A stretch of DNA of 64,000 nucleotides, from positions 792,859-856,858 of the forward strand of contig NZ_WWCK01000003.1 in the NCBI RefSeq assembly GCF_009857435.1, read 5' to 3'. This DNA comes from Duganella rivi. GTDB taxonomy: Bacteria; Pseudomonadota; Gammaproteobacteria; Burkholderiales; Burkholderiaceae_D. The first letter of the stretch is position 1; every line of letters begins with the position of its first letter. Below the pieces are notes generated by a model. That model was not told where the DNA came from. It ran no database searches and worked only from the letters and a program-made list of their open reading frames with translations. Positions 37,101 to 44,518 of this stretch are shown here, one piece after another. Both the position numbers and the translations under genes were made by a program.

Positions 37101-37343
37101 ATAGCCCTGCACGTGGGGCGCCTCGACGTTCAAGCGCTGCCCCGGCGCCGGCTTGGTTGCGACCAGGCCTGCCACCTCGCCGGTGTACGAAGCTGCGGGC
37201 TTGTCCGCCAACTGCACGATGTACAAGTGGCGCGCCTCTTCCTGCGCCGCCGCGGCGCCGCACAGCAGCAACATTGCCGTTGTTATCGCCGTCAACTCCA
37301 GCCCCCGCCTACTGCCCTTGATTGCTAACTGACCATGCTTCAT
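34179..37343 (-). CDS. Secreted subtilisin-family (S8) serine protease with PA domain
   Basis: This 1054-aa exported protease has a signal peptide (about 1-33), an I9 inhibitor propeptide (38-140) and an S8 catalytic domain. The triad is Asp178 (GMLDTGVWP), His260 (GHGTHTAST) and Ser619 (TGTSMATPH), with oxyanion Asn371. A PA domain is inserted between His and Ser (about 440-550), as in plant-type subtilases. An Fn3-like domain and a further C-terminal beta domain (about 900-1000) follow. There is no PEP-CTERM or type IX sorting tail, so it is probably released. GGGGGA precedes the ATG. It lies directly upstream of the tandem PEP-CTERM gene and may share its transcript. Confidence 0.95.
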   Translation of the reverse strand: MKHGQLAIKGSRRGLELTAITTAMLLLCGAAAAQEEARHLYIVQLADKPAASYTGEVAGLVATKPAPGQRLNVEAPHVQGYIAYLEQKKAAVLNSISAAQVRDSYNVVFNGFSAMLTDDEVRALKKSGGVAKISANALRHTTTSYTPTFLGLNKPGGLWDQAGGERAAGEDMIIGMLDTGVWPENPSFADRVDDHGAPSFTGTQVFDAPPARWKGVCQPGQGFSPANCNNKLIGARIYPPDPKYPISEYEYRSVRDSIGHGTHTASTAAGVSGVAATVAGVPMGKVGGMAPRARLAIYKVCWTADYGNGEQNSCPNDSTVAAVEQAVKDGVNVLSYSIGSSLGGGEFDDPVELAFLGAANAGVFVAAAGGNEGPANEEPQPVTNIAPWVTTVANSTHNRSYRARVKLGSGVVLDGVSNNANTPSAPLLLAKDAGKRGTRPDDIRIAQCYGPAESLGMPFDVEKVKGKILVCDRGGNYLADKVKNALAAGAAGVVIVNVDGGASTFPGQPYTLSMVHLGLAEGKTLKNYVASAGAAGTAALGDVYPVYDSNPAAAPIVAGSSSRGPNVADRNLLKPDLAAPGTDILAAGLPYMPTEEDFMAPYTGGKMPAPAWEFMTGTSMATPHISGIAAVLKQVHPDWSPAAIKSALMTTAFDTQSDGLAGAQWWDNSALNTGKLPWGQGAGQVAPSTAADPGLVYDAGPEDYRRFLCGQSLKVAIDCGGVTPLAASDLNLPSLGAEAVLSSQSLRRTVTNVGANSATYTASATLPGYKVEVSPATLTLAPGAKADFTVKLSRTTAPMHQWSYGKLTWSDGHGHQVRSPLVARAATLATLPYVYSEAASGSKLVPLLSGYTGPVGAVRSNLVAATQVASTIGKASEYADCWGSTEGVEVTPVTISPGTMLARFALYNADTSGGQDSDLDLYLLDGAGNQLGASAVAGSDEVLTMLNPPPGDYKVCVVGYAPKDGSASYKLSSWMVGPASGAGNLKLTVPGLLYQGKAGVAGYSWSGLESGKRFLGMVNFQYAGANEASTVIEIDTTDPLPLLRGGRAKKVKLK

Positions 37344-37743
37344 GTTTCCCCCGAATGAACTGCGGCAGACAAAAAATGGTAGCGCTACAACACTGGCTTA
37401 CTGCCGCAGCATATTTTTTAGATAAAAGAATCCCCCTCGGTAAAAAACCGATAGTCTGGAGATTGTCTATACAGAACTACTATTTCCTTGTACTAACAGC
37501 CTTGATTTAAAGGAAATAAATGCATGAACTGATTGATAGATATTTCTAAAATAGAATTAAATTCTAAAAAGAAATATATACAATTAATCACATTGCTGCA
37601 TAAATAGTAATTCAATATCGACAAGAAAGTTAACGATTTTGTTAGCGTTAACAATGAAGTGTGGTGTTTTAGTTGCAAAAAAAACGGCGCAGGGACTAGC
37701 CGCTGCGCCGTTCTTCTCGTCGCCCCTTGCGGGCGAAAATAGT
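37344..37743. other. 400-bp intergenic region, AT-rich
   Basis: No gene is supportable here. The first part (37344-37500) is the leader and promoter region of the protease gene. The stretch 37500-37680 is markedly AT-rich against the surrounding GC-rich DNA. It contains TGTTAGCGTTAACA at 37640-37653, which has 5-bp perfect outer arms and lies within a wider GTTAACG/CGTTAAC inverted repeat (37629-37652). The far end holds the phaR terminator. Confidence 0.6.
37677..37712 (-). terminator. Terminator after phaR
   Basis: Perfect 10-bp arms AACGGCGCAG (37683-37692) and CTGCGCCGTT (37703-37712) flank a 10-nt loop. On the minus strand they are followed by a T run. It begins 31 bp past the phaR stop. 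Confidence 0.9.
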
Positions 37744-38301
37744 TTATTTTTTGTCGGTCGGCGCCGGCGGTACCGGCGCGAACGGGAAGGTGCCGAACAG
37801 GTTCTTGCTCTGGCTTTGCATCTGCTCCTGCATCTGCACGAACAGGCTCTTGCTCTGGTCGATGTAGTTGTTCATCATGCCCTGCATCATCGGGCCTTGC
37901 ACGTTCATGAACTGCGTCCACATCTCCGGGCTGAACGGCTGGCCGCCCACCGCGGTGCTGGTGAACTTGCGCTGGATGTCGGTAAAGGCCTGGACGTTCT
38001 TCTCCAGGTACGAACCCATCATGCCCTGCATGGCGTGGCCGTAGAAGCGGATGATCTGTGCCAGCACGTCGCTGGAGAACATCGGCGCGCCGCTGGCCTC
38101 TTCTTCCAGGATGATCTGCAGCAGGATGCTGCGGCTCAGGTCTTCATTGGTCTTGGCGTCGACAACGGTGAATTCCTCATTGTCCAACACCAGCTGCTTC
38201 ACGTCGGTCAACGTGATGTACGAGCTGGTCTGCGTATCGTACAGACGGCGGTTTGGATATTTTTTAATCAGGCGGTCAGCATTTTTTTTCGCACTACTCA
38301 T
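37744..38301 (-). CDS. phaR: Polyhydroxyalkanoate synthesis repressor PhaR
   Basis: This 185-aa regulator has the PHA accumulation DNA-binding domain at its N-terminus (RLIKKYPNRRLYDTQTSSYIT) and the PHB-binding helical region after it. A Met/Gln-rich C-terminal half mediates granule association. PhaR represses phasin genes until PHB granules titrate it away. The ATG at 38301 is used; a GTG lies one codon upstream. It is downstream of phaC on the same strand with its own TATAAT-containing gap and ends at a terminator. Confidence 0.95.
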   Translation of the reverse strand: MSSAKKNADRLIKKYPNRRLYDTQTSSYITLTDVKQLVLDNEEFTVVDAKTNEDLSRSILLQIILEEEASGAPMFSSDVLAQIIRFYGHAMQGMMGSYLEKNVQAFTDIQRKFTSTAVGGQPFSPEMWTQFMNVQGPMMQGMMNNYIDQSKSLFVQMQEQMQSQSKNLFGTFPFAPVPPAPTDKK

Positions 38302-38515
38302 CACAAGTCCGTTTATTGCGCCGCAGCGCGTGTCTCTAAAAATCGGAAAGAAAGCCGACGGGTAGTCCGCTTTCCACGTGCCATACTTTAACTATTATAG
38401 AGGGGAAAAAGCATGTCTTGCACAATCTGATATAACTTTTGGCCTTTATTGCAACGCAACCAAATTTACACTTCAACAACTTAGTGGCAACTTCGGTGCT
38501 TTTTCCCCTGCGGAA
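38302..38515 (-). promoter_or_regulatory. phaC-phaR intergenic region with candidate phaR promoter
   Basis: This 214-bp gap has no gene. On the minus strand a consensus TATAAT lies at 38394-38399, about 95 bp before phaR. Only a weak -35 (TGCAAG) is found 17 bp upstream of it. PhaR autoregulation is common in the family, but I could not identify an operator by eye. Confidence 0.4.
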
Positions 38516-40222
38516 TTAATCCGCTTTGACCTTCACATAGCGGCCCGGCGCGGCCTCGATCGCCTTGTATTTGGCGTTGCCCGGCTTGGCTCTGGCCTTT
38601 ACTTGCTTGCCGCCGTTGTCGCTCAGGAACTTGGCCCACTCCGGCCACCAGCTGCCGGCCACCTCGGTGGCGCCGTCGAACCAGGCTTCGGCGTTCCTGG
38701 CTTTGCCGCTGTCGTTGATCCAGTAATTGCGCTTGTTCTTCACAGGCGAATTGATCACGCCGGCAATGTGGCCAGAGGCGCCCAGCACAAAGCGGGTCTT
38801 GCCTTTGAGGATGTTGAGCGAGTCGTAAGCCGACGGCCAAGGCACGATGTGGTCTTCGCGCGAGCCGTAAACAAACGCCGGCGCGTCGATCTTGCCCAGC
38901 TCAACCTTTTCGCCGGCCACCACCAGCTTGCCGGTCTTGAGCTTGTTCTCCAGATAGGTGTTGCGCAGGTACCAGCAGAACATCGGCCCCGGCAGATTGG
39001 TGCTGTCCGAGTTCCAGAACAGCAGGTCAAACGCCGCCGGGTCGTTGCCCTTCAGGTAGTTGGACTGCACGTAATTCCACACCAGGTCGTTCGGACGCAG
39101 GCTGGAGAAGGTGCTGGCCAGGTCGCGGCCCGGCATCAGGCCGCCGCCCTTGAGCTGCTGCTCGCGCATCGCCACTTGCGCCTCGTCGACAAACACGTCC
39201 AGCACGCCGGTGTCGTTGAAGTCGAGGAAGGTGGTCAGCAGGGTCAGGCTGTTGGCGACCTGCTCGCCGCGCGCCGCCAGCACCGCCAGCGCGGTCGCGA
39301 CGATGGTGCCGCCGACGCAGAAGCCGAACATGTTGAGCTTTTTCTCGCCGGTGATGTCCTGCACCACGCGGATCGCTTCGATCACGCCTTTTTCGACATA
39401 GTCGTCCCAGGTGGTGTGGGCCAGCGATTTGTCCGGGTTGCTCCACGAAATCAGGAACACGGTATTGCCCTGCTCCACCGCATAGCGCACCAGCGAATTT
39501 TCCGGCTGCAAGTCCAGAATGTAGAACTTGTTGATGCATGGCGGCACCATCAGCAGCGGCACCTGGTTGACGTTGTCGGTTTTCGGCTTGTACTGGATCA
39601 ACTGGAACAGCGGGTTTTCATACACCACCGTACCCTCGGTCATGGCCAGGTTGCGGCCGACCTCGAACGCCGATTCGTCCGACAGCGAGATGTGGCCCTT
39701 GCCCATATCGCCCAGCATATTGGCCAGGCCCTTGGTCAGGCTTTCGCCCTTGGTTTCGATCAGTTTTTGCTGCGCTTCGGGATTGGTGGCGAGGAAGTTG
39801 GCTGGCGACATAGCGTCGACAATCTGCTGCACGGCAAAGCGGATTTTCTGCTTTTGCTGCGGCGTGGCTTCCACCGTCTCCACCATCGCGGTCAGGAACT
39901 TGGCATTGAGCAGGTAGGCGGCCGCGTTGAAGGCCGACATCGGATTGCCCTGCCACGCCGCCGAGGCAAAGCGGCGGTCGCTGATGGCCGGGGTCTTGCC
40001 GGCCACGAAATCCTGCCACAGCTCGCCGAAATCCTTCATGTATTCGTTCTTCAGCTGCTCCATGACATCCTGCTTGATGTGGACGCCCACATCCTGCATC
40101 ATGGCGGCCAGCGGATGCGCCTCCGTGGTTGGCGCCCCGCTGAACCAGGATTGCCACTGCCCGGGGTCGCTCATCTGCGACATCCACGCGTTGGCAATGA
40201 CTTGAGGATCGGGCAAATTCAT
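38516..40222 (-). CDS. phaC: Class I polyhydroxyalkanoate synthase PhaC
   Basis: This 568-aa PHA synthase polymerises 3-hydroxyacyl-CoA into polyester at the granule surface. The catalytic triad is Cys302 in the lipase-box-like GFCVGG, Asp457 in GSREDHIVPW and His485 in GASGHIAGV. A class I N-terminal domain spans about residues 1-200. The ATG at 40222 follows AGGGAA; an upstream TTG (40252) is rejected because it would collide with the divergent small gene. phaA and phaB are absent here, so precursor supply must be encoded elsewhere. Confidence 0.96.
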   Translation of the reverse strand: MNLPDPQVIANAWMSQMSDPGQWQSWFSGAPTTEAHPLAAMMQDVGVHIKQDVMEQLKNEYMKDFGELWQDFVAGKTPAISDRRFASAAWQGNPMSAFNAAAYLLNAKFLTAMVETVEATPQQKQKIRFAVQQIVDAMSPANFLATNPEAQQKLIETKGESLTKGLANMLGDMGKGHISLSDESAFEVGRNLAMTEGTVVYENPLFQLIQYKPKTDNVNQVPLLMVPPCINKFYILDLQPENSLVRYAVEQGNTVFLISWSNPDKSLAHTTWDDYVEKGVIEAIRVVQDITGEKKLNMFGFCVGGTIVATALAVLAARGEQVANSLTLLTTFLDFNDTGVLDVFVDEAQVAMREQQLKGGGLMPGRDLASTFSSLRPNDLVWNYVQSNYLKGNDPAAFDLLFWNSDSTNLPGPMFCWYLRNTYLENKLKTGKLVVAGEKVELGKIDAPAFVYGSREDHIVPWPSAYDSLNILKGKTRFVLGASGHIAGVINSPVKNKRNYWINDSGKARNAEAWFDGATEVAGSWWPEWAKFLSDNGGKQVKARAKPGNAKYKAIEAAPGRYVKVKAD

Positions 40223-40251
40223 GTGTGGTTCCCTAAAGTGAGTTAAACACA

Positions 40252-40437
40252 ATGCTGCTGATTGTTGCTATTGCTTGGATTTACGTCGTCGGCTTGATGG
40301 CGATAACGGAAACCTCCGTGGTTGCGGGAATTGTAACGTTTTTGTTCTATTGCGTGCTGCCCTTGGGGACTTTGATTTATATCGCCGGCTCGGGCAAGCG
40401 TAAAGCCCGCCGCCGAGAGGCCGAGCGGCAGCGTTAA
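40252..40437 (+). CDS. Small membrane protein of unknown function
   Basis: This 61-aa protein has two hydrophobic helices (about 1-20 and 24-46) and a strongly basic tail (GKRKARRREAERQR), giving both ends on the cytosolic side by the positive-inside rule. No family is recognised. It is divergent from phaC with only 29 bp between starts, and it ends 4 bp from the convergent pgeF. The hydrophobic-basic layout makes a real gene more likely than chance. Confidence 0.6.
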   Translation: MLLIVAIAWIYVVGLMAITETSVVAGIVTFLFYCVLPLGTLIYIAGSGKRKARRREAERQR

Positions 40438-40441
40438 TCCT

Positions 40442-41230
40442 TTATTTGATCCAGATCAAAGTGGCTTGACGGCCGGTGACGCCGTCGCGGCGGTAGGAGT
40501 AGAAACGGCCGGAGTTGGACACGGTGCAGAATTCGCCGCCGTGCACCTCTTTCACCCCGGCGCGGTGCAGCAGGTAGCGCGCCAGTGCGTAGATATCGCA
40601 CAGGAACTTGCCCGGCTTGCCGTCGATCAGGCTGAATGCCGCTTCGACGTGGCGCACGCCGGAATCATCCAGCGCGCCGTTCAGGAACGCTTGCTTGACG
40701 TCGCCACCAACCTCGAACTGGTAAGCACCTATCGCCGGCCCCATCCACGCCATCAGCTCGCCGGCGCCGGCAGCGCGCATGGTGTCCACTGTGTTTTCCA
40801 GCACGCCAGCCGCCAAACCGCGCCAGCCGGCATGGGCTGCGCCCACGGTTTTGCCTTCTTTATCGCAGAACAGCACCGGCAGGCAGTCGGCCGTCAGGAT
40901 GACGCATACCTTGCCGGGCATGGTGGTGAAGCTGGCGTCGGCATCCGGCACCTGCTGCGGCTTGATATCGGCCAAATTGGCCACCGCCGTACCGTGCACC
41001 TGCGACAGCCATGCAGGCTCATTCGGCAACTGTTCGCACAGAATGGCGCGGTTGTGCGCCACATTGTGCGGCTGGTCGCCGACGTGGGTTCCCAAATTGA
41101 GGCCGCCACCGCCCATGCCATCATCGTAGGGCGCGGGGCTAACGCCGCCGCGCCGCGTGGTAGACAACACACCGATATTGACTGGCAAACCCGGCCAGTG
41201 CGGTACCAACCACTGCTGCTGTATCGACAT
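40442..41230 (-). CDS. pgeF: Peptidoglycan editing factor PgeF (YfiH, laccase-domain)
   Basis: This 262-aa YfiH/DUF152 protein has all three signature blocks: SQVHGTAV, ILTADCLPVLF and GAAHAGWRGL, which supply the metal-binding His/Cys/His set. Family members have been described as polyphenol oxidases, purine nucleoside phosphorylases and, in E. coli, an editing factor that prevents misincorporation in peptidoglycan precursors. Its start shares one base with the rluD stop (TAATG), the usual rluD-pgeF coupling. Confidence 0.94.
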   Translation of the reverse strand: MSIQQQWLVPHWPGLPVNIGVLSTTRRGGVSPAPYDDGMGGGGLNLGTHVGDQPHNVAHNRAILCEQLPNEPAWLSQVHGTAVANLADIKPQQVPDADASFTTMPGKVCVILTADCLPVLFCDKEGKTVGAAHAGWRGLAAGVLENTVDTMRAAGAGELMAWMGPAIGAYQFEVGGDVKQAFLNGALDDSGVRHVEAAFSLIDGKPGKFLCDIYALARYLLHRAGVKEVHGGEFCTVSNSGRFYSYRRDGVTGRQATLIWIK

Positions 41231-42264
41231 TAAATCTGTTCCGGTTCCTCGATGCCGGCTCGCACCAGCAATTCAGCAAAATCTTGCGCCAGCGGCACCA
41301 TCCACTCGCATGGTTCGCCGGTGGCCGGGTGTACCAGCCCCAGGCGGCGTGCCTGCAGCGCCTGACGTGGGAAATAATCGGCCAGGTGCTGCTTGCCGTA
41401 CACCGTGTCGCCCACCAGCGGGAAGCCGATCGACTGCATGTGCACGCGGATCTGGTGGGTACGGCCGGTTTCAAGGCGGCACTGCACCAGACTGACAGGA
41501 CGGCCCTCGCCCAGCTTACCGCTGGAAATCAAGGTGTAGTGCGTGATGGCCGGCTTCGAGCCCATGCCGGTCGACACCGCCATCTTGACGCGGTCGCGCG
41601 GGTGACGGCCCATCGCGGCATCAATAGTACCGCTAATGCGCGGAGTGCCCCACACCAAAGCAAAGTACTCGCGCTTGACCGTGCGCGCGGCCAGCTGGCG
41701 CACCAGGTCAGTCTGCGCGGCCAGCGTTTTGCCGACCACCATCAGGCCGCTGGTGTCCTTGTCCAGGCGGTGGACGATGCCGGCGCGCGGCACGCCGCTC
41801 AGCTGCGGGCAATAATGCAGCAGGCCATTCAGCAAGGTGCCAGACCAGTTGCCGTTACCAGGGTGAACCACCATTCCGGCCGGTTTATTGATGACAATCA
41901 GGTGCTCATCTTCAAAAACAATGTTAAGTTCAAGCGGTTCTGGCTTAAAAGCCTCGTCTTCCGGCTCCGGTTGGGGCAGAATGATGACCTTCTCGTCGCC
42001 GTAGACGGTGTCCTTGGTGCTTTTGGCGGTTTTGCCATCGACCGAGACAAAGCCGTCGGTAATCCAGGTTTGCAGGCGGCCGCGGGAAAATTGCGGAACC
42101 AAGCCGGAAATGACCTTGTCGAGGCGCTGGCCGCAGTGTTCTGGGCTCAACGCGAGTTCGATGGGGGCGAGACCGTCCTCGTCATCGTCGTGGAGGGCCA
42201 GATCGATGTCGGCATCGTGTTCGGAGGAAGATTCGGCCAAATTCGGCTTTGCGTTTAATATCAC
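41230..42264 (-). CDS. rluD: 23S rRNA pseudouridine synthase RluD
   Basis: This 344-aa protein has an acidic N-terminal extension (about 1-40), an S4 RNA-binding domain (GQRLDKVISGLV) and the RluA-type catalytic domain. The active-site aspartate is in HRLDKDTSGLMVV, and ETGRTHQIRVH follows. RluD modifies helix 69 of 23S rRNA. I start at the GTG at 42264, which follows AGGA; extension to 42333 would overlap the start of bamD. rluD divergent from bamD with pgeF downstream is a common proteobacterial arrangement. Confidence 0.93.
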   Translation of the reverse strand: MILNAKPNLAESSSEHDADIDLALHDDDEDGLAPIELALSPEHCGQRLDKVISGLVPQFSRGRLQTWITDGFVSVDGKTAKSTKDTVYGDEKVIILPQPEPEDEAFKPEPLELNIVFEDEHLIVINKPAGMVVHPGNGNWSGTLLNGLLHYCPQLSGVPRAGIVHRLDKDTSGLMVVGKTLAAQTDLVRQLAARTVKREYFALVWGTPRISGTIDAAMGRHPRDRVKMAVSTGMGSKPAITHYTLISSGKLGEGRPVSLVQCRLETGRTHQIRVHMQSIGFPLVGDTVYGKQHLADYFPRQALQARRLGLVHPATGEPCEWMVPLAQDFAELLVRAGIEEPEQI

Positions 42265-42279
42265 GGTAATCCTATCGGC

Positions 42280-42285
42280 TATAAT
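42280..42285 (+). promoter_or_regulatory. Candidate -10 box for bamD
   Basis: A consensus TATAAT lies 43 bp upstream of the bamD ATG in the 63-bp gap between the divergent rluD and bamD. No good -35 is visible at normal spacing. Confidence 0.4.
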
Positions 42286-42327
42286 TAGCCTCGTAAAACA
42301 TTGGTTAAACAGTCTCTTGCAAAAGAT

Positions 42328-43143
42328 ATGCAAAAAAAATTATCGGTAGTCGCAGCAACGGTTGTTCTGCTTGGTTTGTCCGGTTGTGGCCTGTTCTCTG
42401 AAAAGGCCGACGAAACAAAAGGTTGGAGCGCTACGAAATTATACTCGGAGGCGAACGAAGAACTGGAAGGCCAGCACTACGAGCGCGCAATTCAGTTGTT
42501 TGAAAAGCTGGAATCGAGCTATCCATTCGGCACCTACGCCCAGCAGGCGCAGATGAATATCGCCTATGCCTATTACAAGTCGCAAGACCAGGCCCAGGCG
42601 CTGGCGCAAGTCGAGCGCTTCATCAAGCTGCACCCGAACCACGCCAACGTTGATTACATGTACTACCTGCGCGGCCTGATCAACTTCAACGACCAGGTCA
42701 GCTTCCTCAACTTTGTTTACGAGCAGGACGCCACCGAACGCGATCCGAAAGCCACGCGCGAAGCGTACGCGGCCTTCAAAGAGCTCACCACCAAGTTCCC
42801 GGAGAGTAAGTATACCCCGGATGCGCTGGCCCGCATGCGTTACTTGCTCAACGCCATGGCTTCGTATGAGATCCACGTGGCGCGCTACTACTACCGCCGT
42901 GGCGCGTACCTGGCAGCGGCTAACCGCGCGATGGGCATCATGAGCGACTTCCGCGACTCGCCGTCGATTGAAGAAGCACTGTTCATCATGATCCGCAGCT
43001 ACGACAAGCTGGGCATGACCGAGCTGAAAAACGACACCGAGCGCGTGTTCAAGCTGAACTATCCAAACTCCAAATTCCTCGACGAAGGCAAACAGGCCGG
43101 CCGCAAGTGGTGGAACTTCTGGACTAGCAACGGCAAGATGTAA
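42328..43143 (+). CDS. bamD: Outer-membrane assembly lipoprotein BamD
   Basis: This 271-aa lipoprotein has a signal peptide ending in lipobox LSGC (Cys20). Tetratricopeptide repeats follow (YERAIQLFEKLESSYPFG, AQALAQVERFIKLHPNH). BamD is an essential partner of BamA in inserting outer-membrane beta-barrels. The ATG at 42328 gives a proper lipoprotein signal; a TTG at 42301 would add a charged leader. The gene is followed within 20 bp by a long perfect inverted repeat, shared as a 3' boundary with yaaA. Confidence 0.96.
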   Translation: MQKKLSVVAATVVLLGLSGCGLFSEKADETKGWSATKLYSEANEELEGQHYERAIQLFEKLESSYPFGTYAQQAQMNIAYAYYKSQDQAQALAQVERFIKLHPNHANVDYMYYLRGLINFNDQVSFLNFVYEQDATERDPKATREAYAAFKELTTKFPESKYTPDALARMRYLLNAMASYEIHVARYYYRRGAYLAAANRAMGIMSDFRDSPSIEEALFIMIRSYDKLGMTELKNDTERVFKLNYPNSKFLDEGKQAGRKWWNFWTSNGKM

Positions 43144-43158
43144 AACCAAGTAAAAAAT

Positions 43159-43244
43159 CGGGGTCAGGTCCCCCATTTCTACACGAGCCCTGCCGTAGCG
43201 CAAACTACGGCAGGGCTCGTGTAGAAATGGGGGACCTGACCCCG
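43159..43244. repeat. Perfect 40-bp-arm inverted repeat
   Basis: Two arms of 40 bp (43159-43198 and 43205-43244) are exact reverse complements around a 6-nt loop CGCAAA. The outer part of each arm carries GGGGTCAGGTCCCC, itself nearly palindromic. It fills the gap between the convergent bamD and yaaA and would form a very stable RNA hairpin on either strand. Its 3' flanks have no strong U-run, so it may be a REP/MITE-like element that also limits read-through. Confidence 0.92.
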
Positions 43245-43248
43245 GAGT

Positions 43249-44019
43249 TTATTCGGCGATTTTGCGGCGGAAGATCCAGGTTTTGTCGTCCGAGCTGGCT
43301 TTGTCGAAGGCGTAGCCGTCCACGTTGAACTTTTTCAGCTTTTGCGGATCGGTGATGCCTTTGACCGCCGCGTAGCGCGCCATCAGGCCGCGCGCGCGCT
43401 TGGCGTAGAACGAGATGATTTTGTATTTGCCGTTCTTCCAGTCCTCGAACAGCGGCGTAATCACCGGCACGTCCAGCAGCTTGGGCTTGACCGACTTGAA
43501 GTATTCCTCGGACGCGAGGTTGACCAACGTCTCGGCGCCCTGCTCTTGCGCCGTCGTGTTCAGCGCCCGCGTGATGGTTTCGCCCCAGAACGAATACAAA
43601 TCCTTGCCGCGCGGGTTGCTCAGGCGCGTGCCCATTTCCAGCCGGTGCGGGTGGATCAGGTCCAGCGGGCGCAACATGCCGTACAGGCCGGACAAGATGC
43701 GGATCCGCGATTGCGCGTAATCGAGCTGCGCAGGTTTCAAGCTGCGCGCATCAAAGCCGTCATAGACGTCGCCATTGAACGTCATCACGGCTTGGCGGGC
43801 CTCGCTGGTATCCTTGCTCCAGGACGCGTAGCGCGCCACGTTCAGCGCCGACAGATTGTCGGACAAGTCCATCAGCTCGCCCAGTTCGGTCGGCGAAAAT
43901 TCGCGCAGGCGGTTGATCAGCTGCTCGGAGTGATCCAGAAACGACGGTTGCGTGTGCAGCTTGGTGGTTGGCGGGGTCTCCAGATCGAGACTTTTTGCCG
44001 GGGAAAGCACTATCAGCAT
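43249..44019 (-). CDS. yaaA: Peroxide stress protein YaaA
   Basis: This 256-aa DUF328/UPF0246 protein starts [17 protein letters not shown], the family's conserved opening. It continues with [14 protein letters not shown] and ends [16 protein letters not shown]. YaaA limits free iron and DNA damage during hydrogen peroxide stress and has a DNA-binding fold. The ATG at 44019 is used; a frame extension to 44073 overlaps the divergent PIN gene and is not conserved in character. It is convergent with bamD. Confidence 0.95.
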   Translation of the reverse strand: MLIVLSPAKSLDLETPPTTKLHTQPSFLDHSEQLINRLREFSPTELGELMDLSDNLSALNVARYASWSKDTSEARQAVMTFNGDVYDGFDARSLKPAQLDYAQSRIRILSGLYGMLRPLDLIHPHRLEMGTRLSNPRGKDLYSFWGETITRALNTTAQEQGAETLVNLASEEYFKSVKPKLLDVPVITPLFEDWKNGKYKIISFYAKRARGLMARYAAVKGITDPQKLKKFNVDGYAFDKASSDDKTWIFRRKIAE

Positions 44020-44057
44020 AAGATTCCAAAAGACATTTTTTACGTTACTAGCCCTAC

Positions 44058-44492
44058 ATGATACCTGTTCCAAAGAAAATCGTTATCGACACCAACGTTT
44101 GCCTCGACCTGTTCGTGTTCAACGATCCGCGCTGGGCCAAGCTGGTGGCCGCCATTGAAAGCGGCGCGGTGCAAGCCGTCACCCGCTCCGACTGCCGCGA
44201 CGAGTACAACATCGTGCTCCACTACAAGCACCTGCCGCTGGACGACGACAGCCGCCCGCTGGCCGCCGCCCGCTTCGACCAGATGATCACGGTGGTGGCG
44301 CCGCCGGTGTCCAGCATCGTGCTGCCGGTGTGCAGCGACAAGGCCGACCAGAAATTCCTCGAAATCGCCCGCGACGCCGGCGCCGAAGTCCTCATCACCA
44401 AGGACAAAGCCCTGCTGAAACTGGCGCGCCGCCTCGCCCGCGAGGGCATGTTCAAGGTCATGTTGCCAGAGAGGTGGATTGCGCTAGAATAG
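44058..44492 (+). CDS. PIN-domain protein, orphan toxin-like
   Basis: This 144-aa PIN-fold protein is of the type annotated as putative toxin-antitoxin nucleases. Acidic residues typical of the metal site are Asp11 ([13 protein letters not shown]), Asp/Glu in [11 protein letters not shown], Asp in [13 protein letters not shown] and Asp in LITKDKALL. No antitoxin-like gene is next to it: yaaA diverges upstream and an aminotransferase gene follows 26 bp later. It may be a solitary RNase or use an unlinked partner. Confidence 0.85.
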   Translation: MIPVPKKIVIDTNVCLDLFVFNDPRWAKLVAAIESGAVQAVTRSDCRDEYNIVLHYKHLPLDDDSRPLAAARFDQMITVVAPPVSSIVLPVCSDKADQKFLEIARDAGAEVLITKDKALLKLARRLAREGMFKVMLPERWIALE

Positions 44493-44518
44493 GCCATCCG
44501 TCCCCTACTCTATCGCCC

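Noticed and set aside
34164..37328. 1054-codon open frame on the plus strand opposite the subtilase
   Set aside because: It mirrors the protease gene almost end to end, has no recognisable domain and is His/Arg/Gly-rich, as expected for an antisense frame in GC-rich DNA.
37493..37921. 142-codon minus-strand frame overlapping the end of phaR
   Set aside because: Runs through the phaR terminator and AT-rich gap in another frame; no start signal or family.
43159..43244. Inverted repeat considered as a plain Rho-independent terminator
   Set aside because: The arms are too long and no U-run follows on either strand, so I list it as a repeat element that may also block read-through.
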